Positions 11,035-22,345 of a stretch of DNA of 64,000 bases are shown here, in pieces. The stretch is taken from contig JADNRY010000317.1 of assembly GCA_015501585.1 (NCBI GenBank), positions 1-64,000 on the forward strand, given 5' to 3'. The DNA is from Rhodocollybia butyracea. Its lineage: Eukaryota > Basidiomycota > Agaricomycetes > Agaricales > Omphalotaceae. The translations under genes and the position numbers were made by a program. Every line of letters begins with the position of its first letter. The first letter of the stretch is position 1. Under the pieces are notes generated by a model. It saw nothing but the letters and a program-made list of their open reading frames with translations, ran no database searches and had not been told where the DNA came from.

Positions 11035-12069
11035 CCTATGCCTTTCATCACTCAGGAGTGAATAAGTTAGCCAAAAACTCAGGCCCCAGGCCCATAAATT
11101 AAGCGGATCATGAAGTGCTATGTACTGAATACATGCATGTAAGTAACTAAAGGAATGCATACTACAAAACAGAGTTGAAAAAGAAAACACAAAACAAACA
11201 TACATTGGTTTGTACAGTTACATCAAGATAGAAAGAGGGAGAGGAGGGAGGGTGATGAAAAATCGACTTGATCAAGCAAGATCTAAGTCAGATATCAGTC
11301 AGTATAACAGTACACAGGCAAAAAACATCGATCTAAGCGCACTGAGAGCCCTGATATCCAAGATCTGACAACTAGGTCGACTTCAGAGGCTGTAGATGTG
11401 TATAGATCTGTTATGGATGTGTTGTGGGCTCTGTTCAGTGAAAGATCAGTTAGATCAGTGAAAAAGCGCACCAATTCCTTTGATCTGAGACTCTGTGAGC
11501 AAAAGCTAGAGTCTGTGCAGTCAAAAGGAGGTGCTGTGAGGCGATGTTTGAGCTATCAGAGCTGTATAGAGTGGACAAATGTCCTTACCAGTCACCAGAA
11601 GCGAAGTTGATGGTGGGGGAAGGAAGGAAAGAAGCACAGGACCTTGTCAGATTTCTAATCATGTTCTCACAGGCCTCTGCTCGGAACTCCGGCACCTGTA
11701 AGAACTAGAAACTCGACAGGGACACTGGCTGATCATCTGTCCAAAGTGGCAGCTGACCAGAGGTGGTCATGTGCTGAAAAACTCGAAATGCAAAGTCCAA
11801 GTTAGAGTGCAGGATTTCGAAAATGGAATCGCGGAAGAACGAAGATAGGTAGCGCTTCGATTCCTTTCGCGATTTGTTAAGGACATGATAGAGTACCTAT
11901 GACAGTAATAGCAGGACCGCATGGTACTGCGATGAGGCGCGGCGGACTTGCAATGAATTCATGTTCACTGAAAAGTGATGAATTGTGCATTGCAAGTCCT
12001 GGATGGTATCTGTTGTTTGCAGAGGCCTTCAGAAAGTCTCCCTACCCTTGGAATCCGCCTTCATGTCGA
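11035..12069 (-). mobile_element. solo Ngaro terminal unit N2 (A+B repeat)
   Basis: From CCTATGCCTTTC to CTTCATGTCGA, about 1,035 bp on the minus strand. It consists of the B repeat followed by the full ~818 bp A repeat and no coding region. This is what recombination between the left A1 and the inner A2 repeat of a complete Ngaro (A1-ORFs-B1-A2-B2) would leave, the equivalent of a solo LTR. The short ORFs in it have no protein character. Confidence 0.82.
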
Positions 12070-12389
12070 GAAAAGGATTGGCATGCATCTTTCCACCAAG
12101 ACATGGTTCACATACTGGGTCTGGCTTTGCACTAGAATCGAGTTTAAAGTGGATGGTATCTGTTGTTTGCAGAGGCCTTCAGAAAGTCTCCCTACCCTTG
12201 GAATCCGCCTTCATGTCAACCAAGGTTACAGAGGTGGATACTGAAGGAGTTTCGGAAAATGCTGGTTGTGCTAGTGCAAGTACTCTTAATGGACTCTCTT
12301 CTTCACATTTTGCTGATATTATGGAATGGAATACAGACACAGGCGCCACTTCTCATATGACACCTCATAAACACTGGATTCGAACTTAC
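12070..12389. mobile_element. mosaic of copia and Ngaro scraps
   Basis: 12070-12148 is a minus-strand piece of copia integrase. 12149-12217 is a repeat of the last ~69 bases of the Ngaro A repeat (ending CCGCCTTCATGTC). 12218-12389 is a plus-strand piece of the copia knuckle-protease junction containing DTGATSHM. Breakpoints lie at the ends of known elements, which points to repeated recombination here. Confidence 0.75.
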
Positions 12390-12758
12390 TGTTAGAGAAA
12401 TCAGGTGACCAGGATCAAGGAGTACCTTGTCCCAAATCAAGTGACCTTGAAACAGGAGGGAAATAAATGTTGACACTAGCTGGGATTGAACCAGCGACCA
12501 CACAGTACTCTAGACTGGTGCTCTAACCAACTGAGCTATAGTGCCGATGGTTAGAGTATGGATGTTAAGCCATATATCACTATGAGGATTGTTAGTCACT
12601 CAACTGGCCCACATTCATGTTGTACTGAAGCGGTTAGTCTTAGTACTAGAATGATGTAACCAGGGTCCAATTGCTAATGCCAACATCATGTAGTACTAAG
12701 AAGCGGTTAGTCTTAGTACTAGAATGATGTAACCAGGGTCCAATTGCTAATGCCAACA
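12390..12758 (-). mobile_element. second tRNA-carrying LTR family, copy S1
   Basis: 369 bp, TGTTAGAG...GCCAACA as read on +, with a tRNA-like module on the minus strand at about 12,470-12,545 (box A TAGCTCAGTTGGTTAGAGCA, box B GGTTCAATCC). The outer ~59 bases are present twice in tandem (12,641-12,699 and 12,712-12,758). It shares only the tRNA-like part with T1-T12. The flanks are copia protease sequence with about 150 bp missing, so no clean duplication can be shown for this copy. Confidence 0.8.
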
Positions 12759-13386
12759 CAATCTCCTCTCAGTTCTTTACTTGACCAAGCATAAAGGTTT
12801 TACTGTACAAATTCTTAGAGATACTATGGAGTTCTCACTTAATGGTTCTGTCCTGTTCACTGCATCAGTTAATAATAAATCGGTTGGTTACCTTAATGGA
12901 CACACTATTAGTACAGTAGCTGAGTTTGCAAACGTCGGTTCAACTCTACCTCTTGACCTTGAGCTGTGGCATCGACGCTTCTTTCACTACAATCTGAGTG
13001 ATGTGAGCAAGCTGTCTAGAAATGGTATGGTTAAGGGCTTTAAAACTCGATTCTAGTGCAAAGCCAGACGGTGATCGTCATGACAAAGGTGGCGAGTTTA
13101 TATCCAAAGAAATGGAACAGTTCTTGAAAGATGAGGGGATTGAGGTGCAGAGAACAGCCCGGAATCGACCCCAGCAGAATGGAGTTGCTGAACGGCTTAA
13201 CCGGACATTGGCTGAATTACTGACTGCTATGCTACTGGAATTGGGTTTACCAAAGACATTTTGGGCTGAATGCCTGGCTGCACTTGTTTATGTGCTTAAT
13301 CGATGCCCAACGTCTGCTGTCCCAGGTGTCACTCCTTTTGAAGTCTGGTATAAAGTCAAGCCAAAGGTTGACAACTTGTGTGTCTG
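12759..13386 (+). pseudogene. copia protease-integrase fragments
   Basis: 12759-13068 matches copia A from the protease end through the HHCC region, with a frameshift near 13,040. About 270 bp (the HHCC to first Asp part) is missing at 13,068. 13069-13386 continues with the DKGGEF and GVAERLNR integrase core until a copia LTR cuts it. It is non-functional. Confidence 0.85.
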
Positions 13387-13884
13387 TGTTGAGTGTATAT
13401 AGTGATAGAACACTTACTGCTTACATAAGCGATGTCCCACGCTCATATTCCGTCTCTAAACTATGTACTTTTATAGTAATCTTTTGTTACCATGTTGATA
13501 TCTGCTCTAGTTTACTTTTTGGCTTTCATTTGTTCAGTTTGCAAGATATTTTCTCAGTTTGAGTGGTGACTGTTGAAAATATCTATGCGCGCACAATTGT
13601 GGACACCCATTTTCACGCCTCATGCGTTTCAGTACAAATAGAACCAAACAACTACCTATTCCTTACTTAGTTAGAAAGAGTCCAAATCAATATTCACATA
13701 TCTTTGATTCAGTTCATTGTTTGCTGTCTATTGGAGTACTGAGGAACTATAAGGCTATTAGTACAACACTATAGTCATTATACTGAGCATAACAACGCTG
13801 TACTAAGACGGGTATCACACTGCTTGGGTTAGCTGACGGGCGCTCCAGTGTGTTTAACTTCAACAAGTGCAGTTTCCTCCAACA
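13387..13884 (+). mobile_element. copia LTR inside copia integrase remnants
   Basis: A 498 bp LTR, TGTTGAG...TCCAACA. The left and right flanks do not match (GTCTG versus CAACG), and the integrase sequence repeats on the right side, so this is a recombination product rather than a simple solo insertion. Confidence 0.85.
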
Positions 13885-14855
13885 CAACGGACAACTAGGA
13901 ATCGACCTCAACAGAATGGAGTTGCTGAACGGCTTAACCGGACATTGGCTGAATTACTGACTGCTATGCTATTTGAATCGGGTTTACCAAAGACATTTTG
14001 TTAAAGGTATGATTTATACAAAGTGTCCAGACTGGGGATTGAACCCAGGACCTTCTGGTGAAATCCCAAGATGCTCTAACCAACTGAGCTATCTGGCCAT
14101 GGTTACAACTACTTGGTATCTCATCAATGTAGTGACAGAGGTGCCCTAGTGTCCTCAACCATTATAAGGCATTACATGGATATCTTTTGATCCAACCCCT
14201 AGGTTGATTATATAGACAAGGGCATTTACACATAACACATACATCTCACCATTTGTAGGGTGTCAGGATTAATTATTAATCCCAACGCATTTTGGGCTGA
14301 ATGCCTGGCTGCGCTTGTTTATGTGTTAAATCAATGCCCAACGTCTGCTGTTCCAGATGTCACTCCTTTTGAAGCCTGGTATAAAATTAAGCCTAAAGTC
14401 GACAATCTGCGTGTCTGGGGATGCATTGCTTATGTGCATATTCAAAAGGACAAGAGGCCTCACTTTGGTTCACATATGGAGAAGTGTGTGTTTATTGGTT
14501 ACCCTGAGGGAGTTAAAGGCTGGAAGTTCTGGAATCCTGTCACTAAAAAGGTCATTATCAGTGAACGTGCAGAATTTGACGAAAGGTTCATGTATGGATC
14601 CAAGTCACCTAATCAGCCTGCCCTTCGTTGAGACCATACTCCTGTGACTAGTTCTGAACCATCTGCTACTGCCAAACCACCAGCCAGTACCACTAATGAC
14701 TTGTTCACACCTCTTTCTCAATATGATGATTCAGAATCTGAACCTGACTCTGTGGATGAAGAGGATATGCCTCCCCTTAACCACCCACCAGCCCCTGCTC
14801 TTGATCCTGAACCAGAACCAGAAATACCAGTAACTGAGGATGACAAATCTGATGG
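13885..14855 (+). pseudogene. copia integrase/linker fragment, diverged copy
   Basis: It begins in the GVAERLNRTLAEL region, is interrupted by mini-LTR T6, and continues to the acidic linker before RT (EPEPEIPVTEDD). It has a stop codon after NQPALR at 14,629. Right of T6 it differs from copia A at many third positions, so it belongs to an older subfamily. It ends abruptly at the Ngaro N3 start (14856). Confidence 0.85.
13999..14287 (-). mobile_element. tRNA-headed mini-LTR T6 (solo, subfamily a)
   Basis: 289 bp, flanked by CATTT on both sides (13994-13998, 14288-14292), in copia integrase. The final base is G instead of A (CCCAACG). Confidence 0.92.
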
Positions 14856-15673
14856 GTCGACATGAAGGCGGATTCCAAGGGTAGGGAGACTTTCTGAAGG
14901 CCTCTGCAAACAACAGATACCATCCAGGACTTGCAATGCACAATTCATCACTTTTCAGTGAACATGAATTCATTGCAAGTCCGCCGCGCCTCATCGCAGT
15001 ACCATGCGGTCCTGCTATTACTGTCATAGGTACTCTATCATGTCCTTAACAAATCGCGAAAAGAATCGAAGCGCTACCTATCTTCGTTCTTCCGCGATTC
15101 CATTTTCGAAATCCTGCACTCTAACTTGGACTTTGCATTTCGAGTTTTTCAGCACATGACCACCTCTGGTCAGCTGCCACTTTGGACAGATGATCAGCCA
15201 GTGTCCCTGTCGAGTTTCTAGTTCTTACAGGTGCCGGAGTTCCGAGCAGAGGCCTGTGAGAACATGATTAGAAATCTGACAAGGTCCTGTGCTTCTTTCC
15301 TTCCTTCCCCCACCATCAACTTCGCTTCTGGTGACTGGTAAGGACATCTGTCCACTCTATACAGCTCTGATAGCTCAAACATCGCCTCACAGCACCTCCT
15401 TTTGACTGCACAGACTCTAGCTCTTGCTCACAGAGTCTCAGATCAAAGGAATTGGTGCGCTTTTTCACTGATCTAACTGATCTTTCACTGAACAGAGCCC
15501 ACAACACATCCATAACAGATCTATACACATCTACAGCCTCTGAAGTCGACCTAGTTGTCAGATCTTGGATATCAGGGCTCTCAGTGCGCTTAGATCGATA
15601 TTTTTTGCCTGTGTACTGTTATACTGACTGATATCTGACTTAGATCTTGCTTGATCAAGTCGATTTTTCATCA
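14856..15673 (+). repeat. Ngaro A1 repeat
   Basis: GTCGACATGAAGGCGG...TTTTTCATCA, 818 bp. The same unit recurs at 20733-21828 (A2, with a mini-LTR inside), on the minus strand in N4, and in the solo unit at 11,035-12,069. It should hold the promoter of the element. Confidence 0.9.
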
Positions 15674-15716
15674 TACTCCTTGCTCATACCTCACACATCT
15701 TCATATCAACCATTCC

Positions 15717-17733
15717 ATGTCCAAAACTCGAGCTGATTCCTCAGATCTTGATGAATTGGAAGATCATACCTATGATCCTGCATCCCAGGCCACTGGATCG
15801 CTTCATGCCTCGTCTAGGACGCTTCCTAGCGCTAGATTGCGCCAATCTGGGCCTAATCCATCCACATCTCGCTCTAATCCAGTCCAGAATCGCTCCAATC
15901 TCTCTCAGATCCGCTCTGATCTTCCCCAAACTCGCTCTAAACAGCTCCAACCTTCCCAAGTCACCTCTGGTAGCTCATCCAACACTGCTAGCACTCAGAT
16001 CGCTCAGATCGCCGCTTCACAGCCCTCTAAATCGTTCCAAGATCGTCTCACAGACCCTCCTGCCGCTTCTACATCCAATCCTCGCTCCACCACCACTCTA
16101 TGCCCTCTAAATCGCTTCTGGGGCGCATCACTGCCTCTCCTGCACCCTCAGATGCAGCTAGAGAAGCTGAAGCTGTTAGATCTGCTGCTGAAGCGATGCA
16201 AGCTGTCCTTGAACAGTTCAGGAATAGGGAAATCTCTGTCAAACAAGCCTTCAGAGCATTCCAAGATCATAGCAGACATGATCCTGCTGTGGTCAGTGAC
16301 TATGTGGACCAGATGCAGCAGATACAGAGGGATGAAATCGAGTTTACTAGGCAAAGAAAGGTTGCTGCTAAAGGTAAACAGAGGCAACAGGCCTCTCCAG
16401 AGCGAGTTTCTGCTATACAAGCTGCTCAGGCAGCAGCATTTGCTGTTATGGAGTCTGAACTTGCTGAGAATGAAGCCCTGCTTGCCGCTGTCAATGCAGA
16501 TGATGAGATTGAGAATGAACAACCAGAGTCTGGTACTGTTCAAGCTGTGGCTCCATCCTTTGCCCAGCCTATTGCTTTCTTCTACTTCCAAGGTGCCTTC
16601 TGGCCTTCCAGTTTCGCTTCTGGAAGCTGCTCCTCACCTTGCAGCACTTACTACTACATCTCCTATGCCCTCTCATGTACAGAGCACCTGGGATCTTCGC
16701 CTCCAGTTCACTCTGGACAGCAATGTGGATGCTACACTTAGTCTCCTCTCAGCTCAGATGTTTGCTGAGCCACTCCCTCAGTCCCTACTTCGCCTTATCA
16801 TCAAGGACAAGTATGTGGACTTTGAGAAGATCCATGCTGCAGTCACTGGATTCAGTTTCCTCTATGATGATAGCAAGGACTTTGGTACAGAGTTTAAGCT
16901 GGTTAGGAAAGAGCAGTCTATTAAGAGCCTCCCAGTCACTACTGAGTCACAGTGGCTTCGAGTATTTGAGGCTTGGCTTGTTCCTCTGCTCAAGATCTAT
17001 CCTAACAGGCAGAGTGAGCTTATTGCCTATAAAGCTCAGATTCAAGAGCTGTTCAGAGTTACTCCCAATGATCCATCTATGGCCATCAGGGTGGATAGAG
17101 AGGCTCGCCAAAAGGCCTCCAATACACCCTTTGATCTTGGGAACTCTGAGAGCCTTAGGCTCATTGTCCTCAAGGAGATGCTTTCTACCACCTCTAAGAA
17201 GAGATCTGCTCCTTCTTCATCTTCTACCACTTCCAAATCGCCTTCTAAGCGCCATGATACACCTTGTATCTTGTGGAATGAAGATAGTGTTAAAGTCATG
17301 ATTTATACAAAGTGTCCAGACTGGGGATTGAACCCAGGACCTTCTGGTGAAATCCCAAGATGCTCTAACCAACTGAGCTATCTGGCCATGGTTACAGCTA
17401 ATGGAAGATCCCTGAAGTACTGTCAGAGGTGCAACACCCATATTGTCCCAACATCTATATCTTCGGACCTACATATTGCCTCTTTGGACTTACATATTGC
17501 CTTATAGATTTGGGATGGGATATTTGCACATGACATACAACATTCCATCAGGGTGTCAGGATTGATTATTAATCCCAACAGATAGGTGCTCAGATCCTTG
17601 TAGCAATAACAGGAAACATGGCTATTGCAGTGAGTGTGGTGAAGCCCACAGAGCCATTAACAGCCAGTCATGCTACTCAAAGCTTACTGAAAGACGTCGA
17701 AATCAGAGTAGAAACCGCCCTCAAAGGTCCTAG
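15717..17733 (+). pseudogene. Ngaro N3 ORF1 (gag-like), frameshifted
   Basis: It starts at the ATG at 15717 (MSKTRADSSDLDELED), followed by a Ser/Gln-rich tract, a coiled central region and the C-terminal zinc-finger region. Compared with the intact N4 copy, one C is missing at about 16,087, an extra triplet is present at 16,500, and an extra T occurs at about 16,577. Mini-LTR T7 interrupts the 3' end. It gives no full-length product. Confidence 0.88.
17288..17580 (-). mobile_element. tRNA-headed mini-LTR T7 (solo, subfamily c)
   Basis: 293 bp, flanked by GATAG on both sides. The empty site is visible in the sister copy N4 (about 27,885-27,895 on the minus strand), which confirms the insertion to the base. 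Confidence 0.94.
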
Positions 17734-19588
17734 ATCACTAGCAGGTACTAAGAGGACTGCTGACAGTGATCTAACACCTGCACCTCGCTTCAGGAGGGGT
17801 TATTTATGGTCTTCTTCATCTCATTCATCTCATATCACTCCTCCCAGTATCTCTTCTACTTATTCTGCACCTCCTTTGCCATCACCTCCTCTACATCTCT
17901 TGAACAATGCTCAGATCCAATCAACTCTTAAAGCTATGGCTCCTTACATTAAAGTAGAGACTCCTTTCAATGTGGACCGCTTAGAGCTCCTGCTCTCATC
18001 CCATCCCAATCAGCCATTTGTAGCCTCTGTTATGCGCTCCCTTAGAGAGGGATTCTGGCCTTTCTATGATGCTGAATGGGCAGAAGAGTCTAAACAAAGG
18101 ATTGAGAACTATGTCACTGAGCCAGATGATTTTACTGCACTCAGGGCTCACAGAGATCAGGAAGTTACAGCTGGGAGATGGTCTGAAGCACTACCAGAGG
18201 ACTTTGTGCTTCTACCTGGTATGAAGGTTTCCCCAATGTTTGTAGTCTGGCAGAAGGGAAAACCTCGAGTTGTTATGGACCAGACTAGTTCTGGTCTGAA
18301 TGATAACATTCCAAAAGCTGAGGGGAAGGTCAAGTATGATGATATGCACACTTTTGGTCAGGTTCTCAATGATGTGCTGAAGGAGCATCCAACTGAAGAA
18401 CTGATCCTGTTTAAGAGTGATGTTGCTAAGGCATTCCTCAATCTGCCTGGCCACCCACTTTGGCAACTCTGTCAGGTGGTCACTGTAGATGGCAGATATC
18501 ACATTGTACGCCGCTTGGTGTTTGGCACTAGAACATCACCTAGGTGCTGGTGCAGTTTATCTGCTCTTCTCTGTTGGTTTGGATCTGTCAAGTTGGGGAT
18601 TGTTGGACTTCATGTGTACATGGATGACTTCTTTGGATGGGATTTTAAGCGAAATCTAGTCCTATTCCATGGCCAACTCCGCCCTAAGAGACAGGTTCAA
18701 TTACTAGTCTTCTGGGACACCATTCTGTGTCCTTATGAAGACAAGAAGCAAGAATCTGGAGCTACACTTAAGATTATTGGGTTCTGGGTAGACATTCTAA
18801 AGGGATCCATTTCGCTCTCAGCAGAGTCTATTCAGATTCTAGTCTCAGACATCACACAGTTCCTTGCTTCTCCAGAAAGGAAAGCTGCTCTGAGAGATTG
18901 GCAAAGACTTGCTGGCTCTCTCAACTGGTCTTTGAATGTTCTACCTTGGGCAAGGCCTGCTCTCAGTGAGATGTACAGGAAAATGAGTGGTAAATCACTC
19001 CAGTTTCGCTCCATTCCTATCAATGGTGAAGTTATGAGGGATCTGACTTGGTTTTCTGAACTACTCCAGTCAGCTATTGGCATTAGGTTTGTTGATTCAC
19101 AAGCATGGCCAGACTCTGAAGCAGACTTTGTGGGTTGGACTGATGCTAGTAACACTGGCCTTTCCTATGTCTATGCAGGAAATGGCTTCTGTTACAAAGT
19201 CTCTTCAGCTGAAGGCAAGCCTAAAGTTGACATCTTTTTCAGAGAACTGTTGTCTATCTTATGCCTTATCCATCACATTGCTCACAAACCAACTCCACCT
19301 CACCATATTCTCATTCATACTGATAGCCTCGACTCTGTAGAGGTTCTCAACTCACTCTCAGCAAGAGAATCATCTCACAACTCCATTCTTCTTGCTATTG
19401 CTGCTATTGTGCTCAAAACTGGGATAGATATTCGAGTTAGACACATTGCTGGCAAGTCCAACATCAGAGCAGACTTGTTGTCTCGCTTTTTGCTTGATGA
19501 TTACAAGCTTCAATTCCCTGCAGATCGTGTCCGCCTTTTTGAGCCCCCTAGAGAGCTACTGCCGGCACGATGGAGAGAGTCCTTTTAG
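17618..19588 (+). CDS. Ngaro N3 ORF2: reverse transcriptase - RNase H
   Basis: 656 residues, open throughout, starting at MAIAVSVVKPTEP. It overlaps ORF1 at its 5' end and ORF3 by 19 bases at its 3' end. Residues ~1-110 are a low-complexity linker. RT follows, with FKSDVAKAFLNLP (first catalytic Asp) at ~267-280 and VYMDDFFG holding the two catalytic aspartates at ~332-339. The RNase H domain begins at GWTDASNTGL (~507) and has HTDSLDSVEVLNS and the late VRHIAGKSNIRADLLSR. It copies the element RNA and removes the template strand. The relation to the YR retrotransposon RTs is inferred from the adjacent recombinase and domain order. It is nearly identical to the N4 copy. Confidence 0.9.
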   Translation: MAIAVSVVKPTEPLTASHATQSLLKDVEIRVETALKGPRSLAGTKRTADSDLTPAPRFRRGYLWSSSSHSSHITPPSISSTYSAPPLPSPPLHLLNNAQIQSTLKAMAPYIKVETPFNVDRLELLLSSHPNQPFVASVMRSLREGFWPFYDAEWAEESKQRIENYVTEPDDFTALRAHRDQEVTAGRWSEALPEDFVLLPGMKVSPMFVVWQKGKPRVVMDQTSSGLNDNIPKAEGKVKYDDMHTFGQVLNDVLKEHPTEELILFKSDVAKAFLNLPGHPLWQLCQVVTVDGRYHIVRRLVFGTRTSPRCWCSLSALLCWFGSVKLGIVGLHVYMDDFFGWDFKRNLVLFHGQLRPKRQVQLLVFWDTILCPYEDKKQESGATLKIIGFWVDILKGSISLSAESIQILVSDITQFLASPERKAALRDWQRLAGSLNWSLNVLPWARPALSEMYRKMSGKSLQFRSIPINGEVMRDLTWFSELLQSAIGIRFVDSQAWPDSEADFVGWTDASNTGLSYVYAGNGFCYKVSSAEGKPKVDIFFRELLSILCLIHHIAHKPTPPHHILIHTDSLDSVEVLNSLSARESSHNSILLAIAAIVLKTGIDIRVRHIAGKSNIRADLLSRFLLDDYKLQFPADRVRLFEPPRELLPARWRESF

Positions 19589-20579
19589 AGGCCCTGGGTG
19601 AGCAGAGTCGCCGGAATGGCCGCTCTGTTCGCCCTCCAATGGACATGAACAAGTTGGATGCTCTTGTTCTGTTTCTCCAATCTCATGCCATTGAACAATC
19701 AACTAAGAACAACTATTCTACAGGTGCTAAGGACTATATTCGCTTCTGCACCTCTCATAACCTCTCTCTGGACCCTACACCAACCACACTATCTCGTTAC
19801 ATTGCCTACACTTCCAAACACATTGCCTCTGGGCCTAAATATCTCACTGGAGCAAGACATTACTTGAAACAGCTCTATCCTCACTTTGATGAATCCAGAT
19901 CTGACCCTTTAGTTCAAGCTACTATTAGAGGGTCTAAGAAGGTCAGAGCTGACCCAGTGAAGCGAAAACCACCTCTTAGAACCTCTCATATCATGCAATT
20001 CTATGAAAGGAGACATCTTTCTTACAACCATCTTCTGTTTGCAACTCTGATGAGTTGTGCCTTCTATGGGTGTCACAGAATTGGAGAACTCACTATTCCT
20101 AATCAGAAATCACTGTTTGACTGGAGGAAGATTATCAAGAGAGCTTCACTCAAGCTTGAGTCCATGCAAGCTGGCTATCATCTTCCATATCACAAGGGTG
20201 ATCCTTTCTATCAAGGAACTGAGATTCTCTTCTGTACTCAGACACTTGCTAATCCTGGCTCTCTTCTGAGAGAGTACACCACTGCCAGAGACAAGCTTCA
20301 TGGAGCTAGGCCTGCTCTGTTCATTTGTGAAGATGGATCTCTTCCAACCAGAGCTTGGTTTGAATCCATGTTCTATGCTGTGGTTAGTAAAGAGTTTGGG
20401 GACATTCAGCTAGAGCTGGAGGCGCCACTTACTACTCTGGACTTGGTCTTGATGAGTCCATTATCATGGCTCTGGGTAGGTGGTCTTCCACAGCATGGAA
20501 GATATACATCAGGGATAATCCTGCTGTTCGTGCTGAGCTGCAGCTAGCAGCTATTAGACTTCGTCAAACACACCTTTAA
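19570..20579 (+). pseudogene. Ngaro N3 ORF3: tyrosine recombinase with one-base deletion
   Basis: It starts at the ATG at 19570 inside the end of ORF2. The N-terminal DNA-binding half (NNYSTGAKDYIRFC ... LTGARHYLKQLYPHF) and the first catalytic Arg (FYGCHRIGELT, ~residue 170) are in frame. At about 20,397 one G of a run is missing compared with N4, so the HSARAGG (HxxR), ALGRW and IYIRDNP (Tyr) box is out of frame. The N3 recombinase is therefore dead. The family integrates circular cDNA without making target duplications. Confidence 0.9.
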
Positions 20580-20646
20580 CACTCTCTAGCGTCTCATTCA
20601 CATCTCTTTCACCACCATCCACCCCTCAACAACAATCCATAGCTTT

Positions 20647-20732
20647 ATAGCACTTCATGATCCGCTTAATTTATGGGCCTGGGGCCTGAGTTTTTGGCTA
20701 ACTTATTCACTCCTGAGTGATGAAAGGCATAG
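20647..20732 (+). repeat. Ngaro B1 repeat
   Basis: 86 bp, ATAGCACTTCATGATCC...AAAGGCATAG, lying directly against A2. The same sequence forms the end of B2 (about 21,958-22,345). The B1/A2 junction is the expected crossover point for circle formation in split-repeat YR elements. Confidence 0.85.
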
Positions 20733-21828
20733 GTCGACATGAAGGCGGATTCCAAGGGTAGGGAGACTTTCTGAAGGCCTCTGCAAACAACAGATACCAT
20801 CCAGGACTTGCAATGCACAATTCATCACTTTTCAGTGAACATGAATTCATTGCAAGTCCGCCGCGCCTCATCGCAGTACCATGCGGTCCTGCTATTACTG
20901 CCATAGGTACTCTATCAGGTCCTTAACAAATCGCGAAAATAATCGAAGCGCTACCTATCTTCGTTCTTCCGCGATTCCATTTTCGAAATCCAGCACTCTA
21001 ACTTGGACTTTACATTTCAAGTTTTTCAGCACATGACCACCTCCGGTCAGCTGCCACTTTAGACAGATGATCAGCCAGTGTCCCTGTCAAGTTTCTAGTT
21101 CTTACAGGTGCCGGAGTTCCGAGCAGAGGCCTGTGAGAACATGATTAGAAATCTGACAAGGTCCTGTGCTTCTTTCCTTCCTTCCCCCACCATCAACTTC
21201 GCTTCTGGTGACTGGTAAGGACATCTGTCCACTCTATACAGCTCTGATAGCTTAAACATCGCCTCACAGCACCTCCTTTTGACTGCACAGACTCTAGCTT
21301 TTGCTCACAGAGTCTCAGATCAAAGGAATTGGTGCGCTTTTTTACTGATCTAACTGATCTTTCACTGAACAGAGCCCACAATGTTAAAGTTATAATGACT
21401 GACAAAGTGTCCAGACTGGGGATTGAACCCAGGACCTTCTGGTGAAATCCCAAGATGCTCTAACCAACTGAGCTATCTGGCCATGGTTACAGCTAATGGA
21501 AGATCCCTGAAGTACTGTCAGAGGTGCAACACCCATATTGTCCCAACATCTATATCTTCGGACCTACATATTGCCTTATAGATTTGGGATGGGATATTTG
21601 CACATGACATACAACATTCCATCAGGGTGTCAGGATTGATTATTAATCCCAACACACAACACATCCATAACAGATCTATACACATCTACAGCCTCTGAAG
21701 TCGACCTAGTTGTCAGATCTTGGATATCAGGGCTCTCAGTGCGCTTAGATCAATGTTTTTTTGCCTGCGTACTGTATACTGACTGATATCTGACTTAGCT
21801 CTTGCTTGATCAAGTCGATTTTTCATCA
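20733..21828 (+). repeat. Ngaro A2 repeat, interrupted by a mini-LTR
   Basis: GTCGACATGAAGG...TTTTTCATCA, 818 bp after removing the nested element at 21,382-21,654 and its duplication. It is nearly identical to A1. Confidence 0.9.
21382..21654 (-). mobile_element. tRNA-headed mini-LTR T8 (solo, subfamily c)
   Basis: 273 bp, flanked by CACAA on both sides. It is slightly shorter than T4 and T7, with a rearranged end next to the tRNA-like module (GTTATAATGACTGACAAAG). Confidence 0.92.
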
Positions 21829-22345
21829 CCCTCCCTCCTCTCCCTCTTTCTATCTTGATGTAACTGTACAAACCAATGTATGTTTGTTTTGTGTTTTCTT
21901 TTTCAACTCTGTTTTGTAGTATGCATTCCTTTAGTTAGTTACATGCATGTATTCAGTACATAGCACTTCATGATCCGCTTAATTTATGGGCCTGGGGCCT
22001 GAGTTTTTGGTGTTGGATGACATAATCTGACACACATATGACTTGTCAAGTGTGTATCCAAATGATCTCCATTATAAAGGCATGATGTGAGACCTTACTT
22101 GGGGCATTCCTAGTAGATGTGAGACCTTTCCAGTTGGGCATTCTGTAAGAACCTTTGGAGAGGCTCTGGCACTTAAGAGATACAAGTTCATAGTTGATAA
22201 CCATGGCCAGATAGCTCAGTTGGTTAGAGCATCTTGGGATTTCACCAGAAGGTCCTGGGTTCAATCCCCAGTCTGGACACTTTGTATAAATCATACCTTT
22301 AACATTTGGCTAACTTATTCACTCCTGAGTGATGAAAGGCATAGG
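21829..22345 (+). repeat. Ngaro B2 repeat, interrupted by a mini-LTR
   Basis: It runs from CCCTCCCTCCTC to AAAGGCATAGG. Only its last part is shared with B1. T9 is inserted near the end. Confidence 0.85.
22011..22304 (+). mobile_element. tRNA-headed mini-LTR T9 (solo, subfamily b)
   Basis: 294 bp, TGTTGGATGACATAATC...CTTTAACA, flanked by TTTGG on both sides. Confidence 0.93.

Larger units (their letters stand above)
14856..22345 (+). mobile_element. Ngaro-type tyrosine-recombinase retrotransposon N3
   Basis: The layout is A1 repeat, ORF1 (gag-like), ORF2 (RT-RNase H), ORF3 (tyrosine recombinase), then B1-A2-B2: the split direct repeats that define the Ngaro/PAT layout, without the methyltransferase domain or inverted termini of DIRS1 itself. 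Three mini-LTRs are nested in it (17288-17580, 21382-21654, 22011-22304). It faces a second copy (23,698-30,966) tail to tail. ORF1 and ORF3 carry frameshifts while ORF2 is open. Confidence 0.92.

Noticed and set aside
13387..13884. Simple solo LTR insertion
   Set aside because: No matching 5 bp flanks, and integrase sequence overlaps on the two sides; treated as a recombination junction.
14856..22345. DIRS1-type or Crypton element
   Set aside because: DIRS1 proper has inverted termini and a methyltransferase domain; here there are split direct repeats and RNase H is followed directly by the recombinase. Cryptons lack RT. Ngaro fits best.
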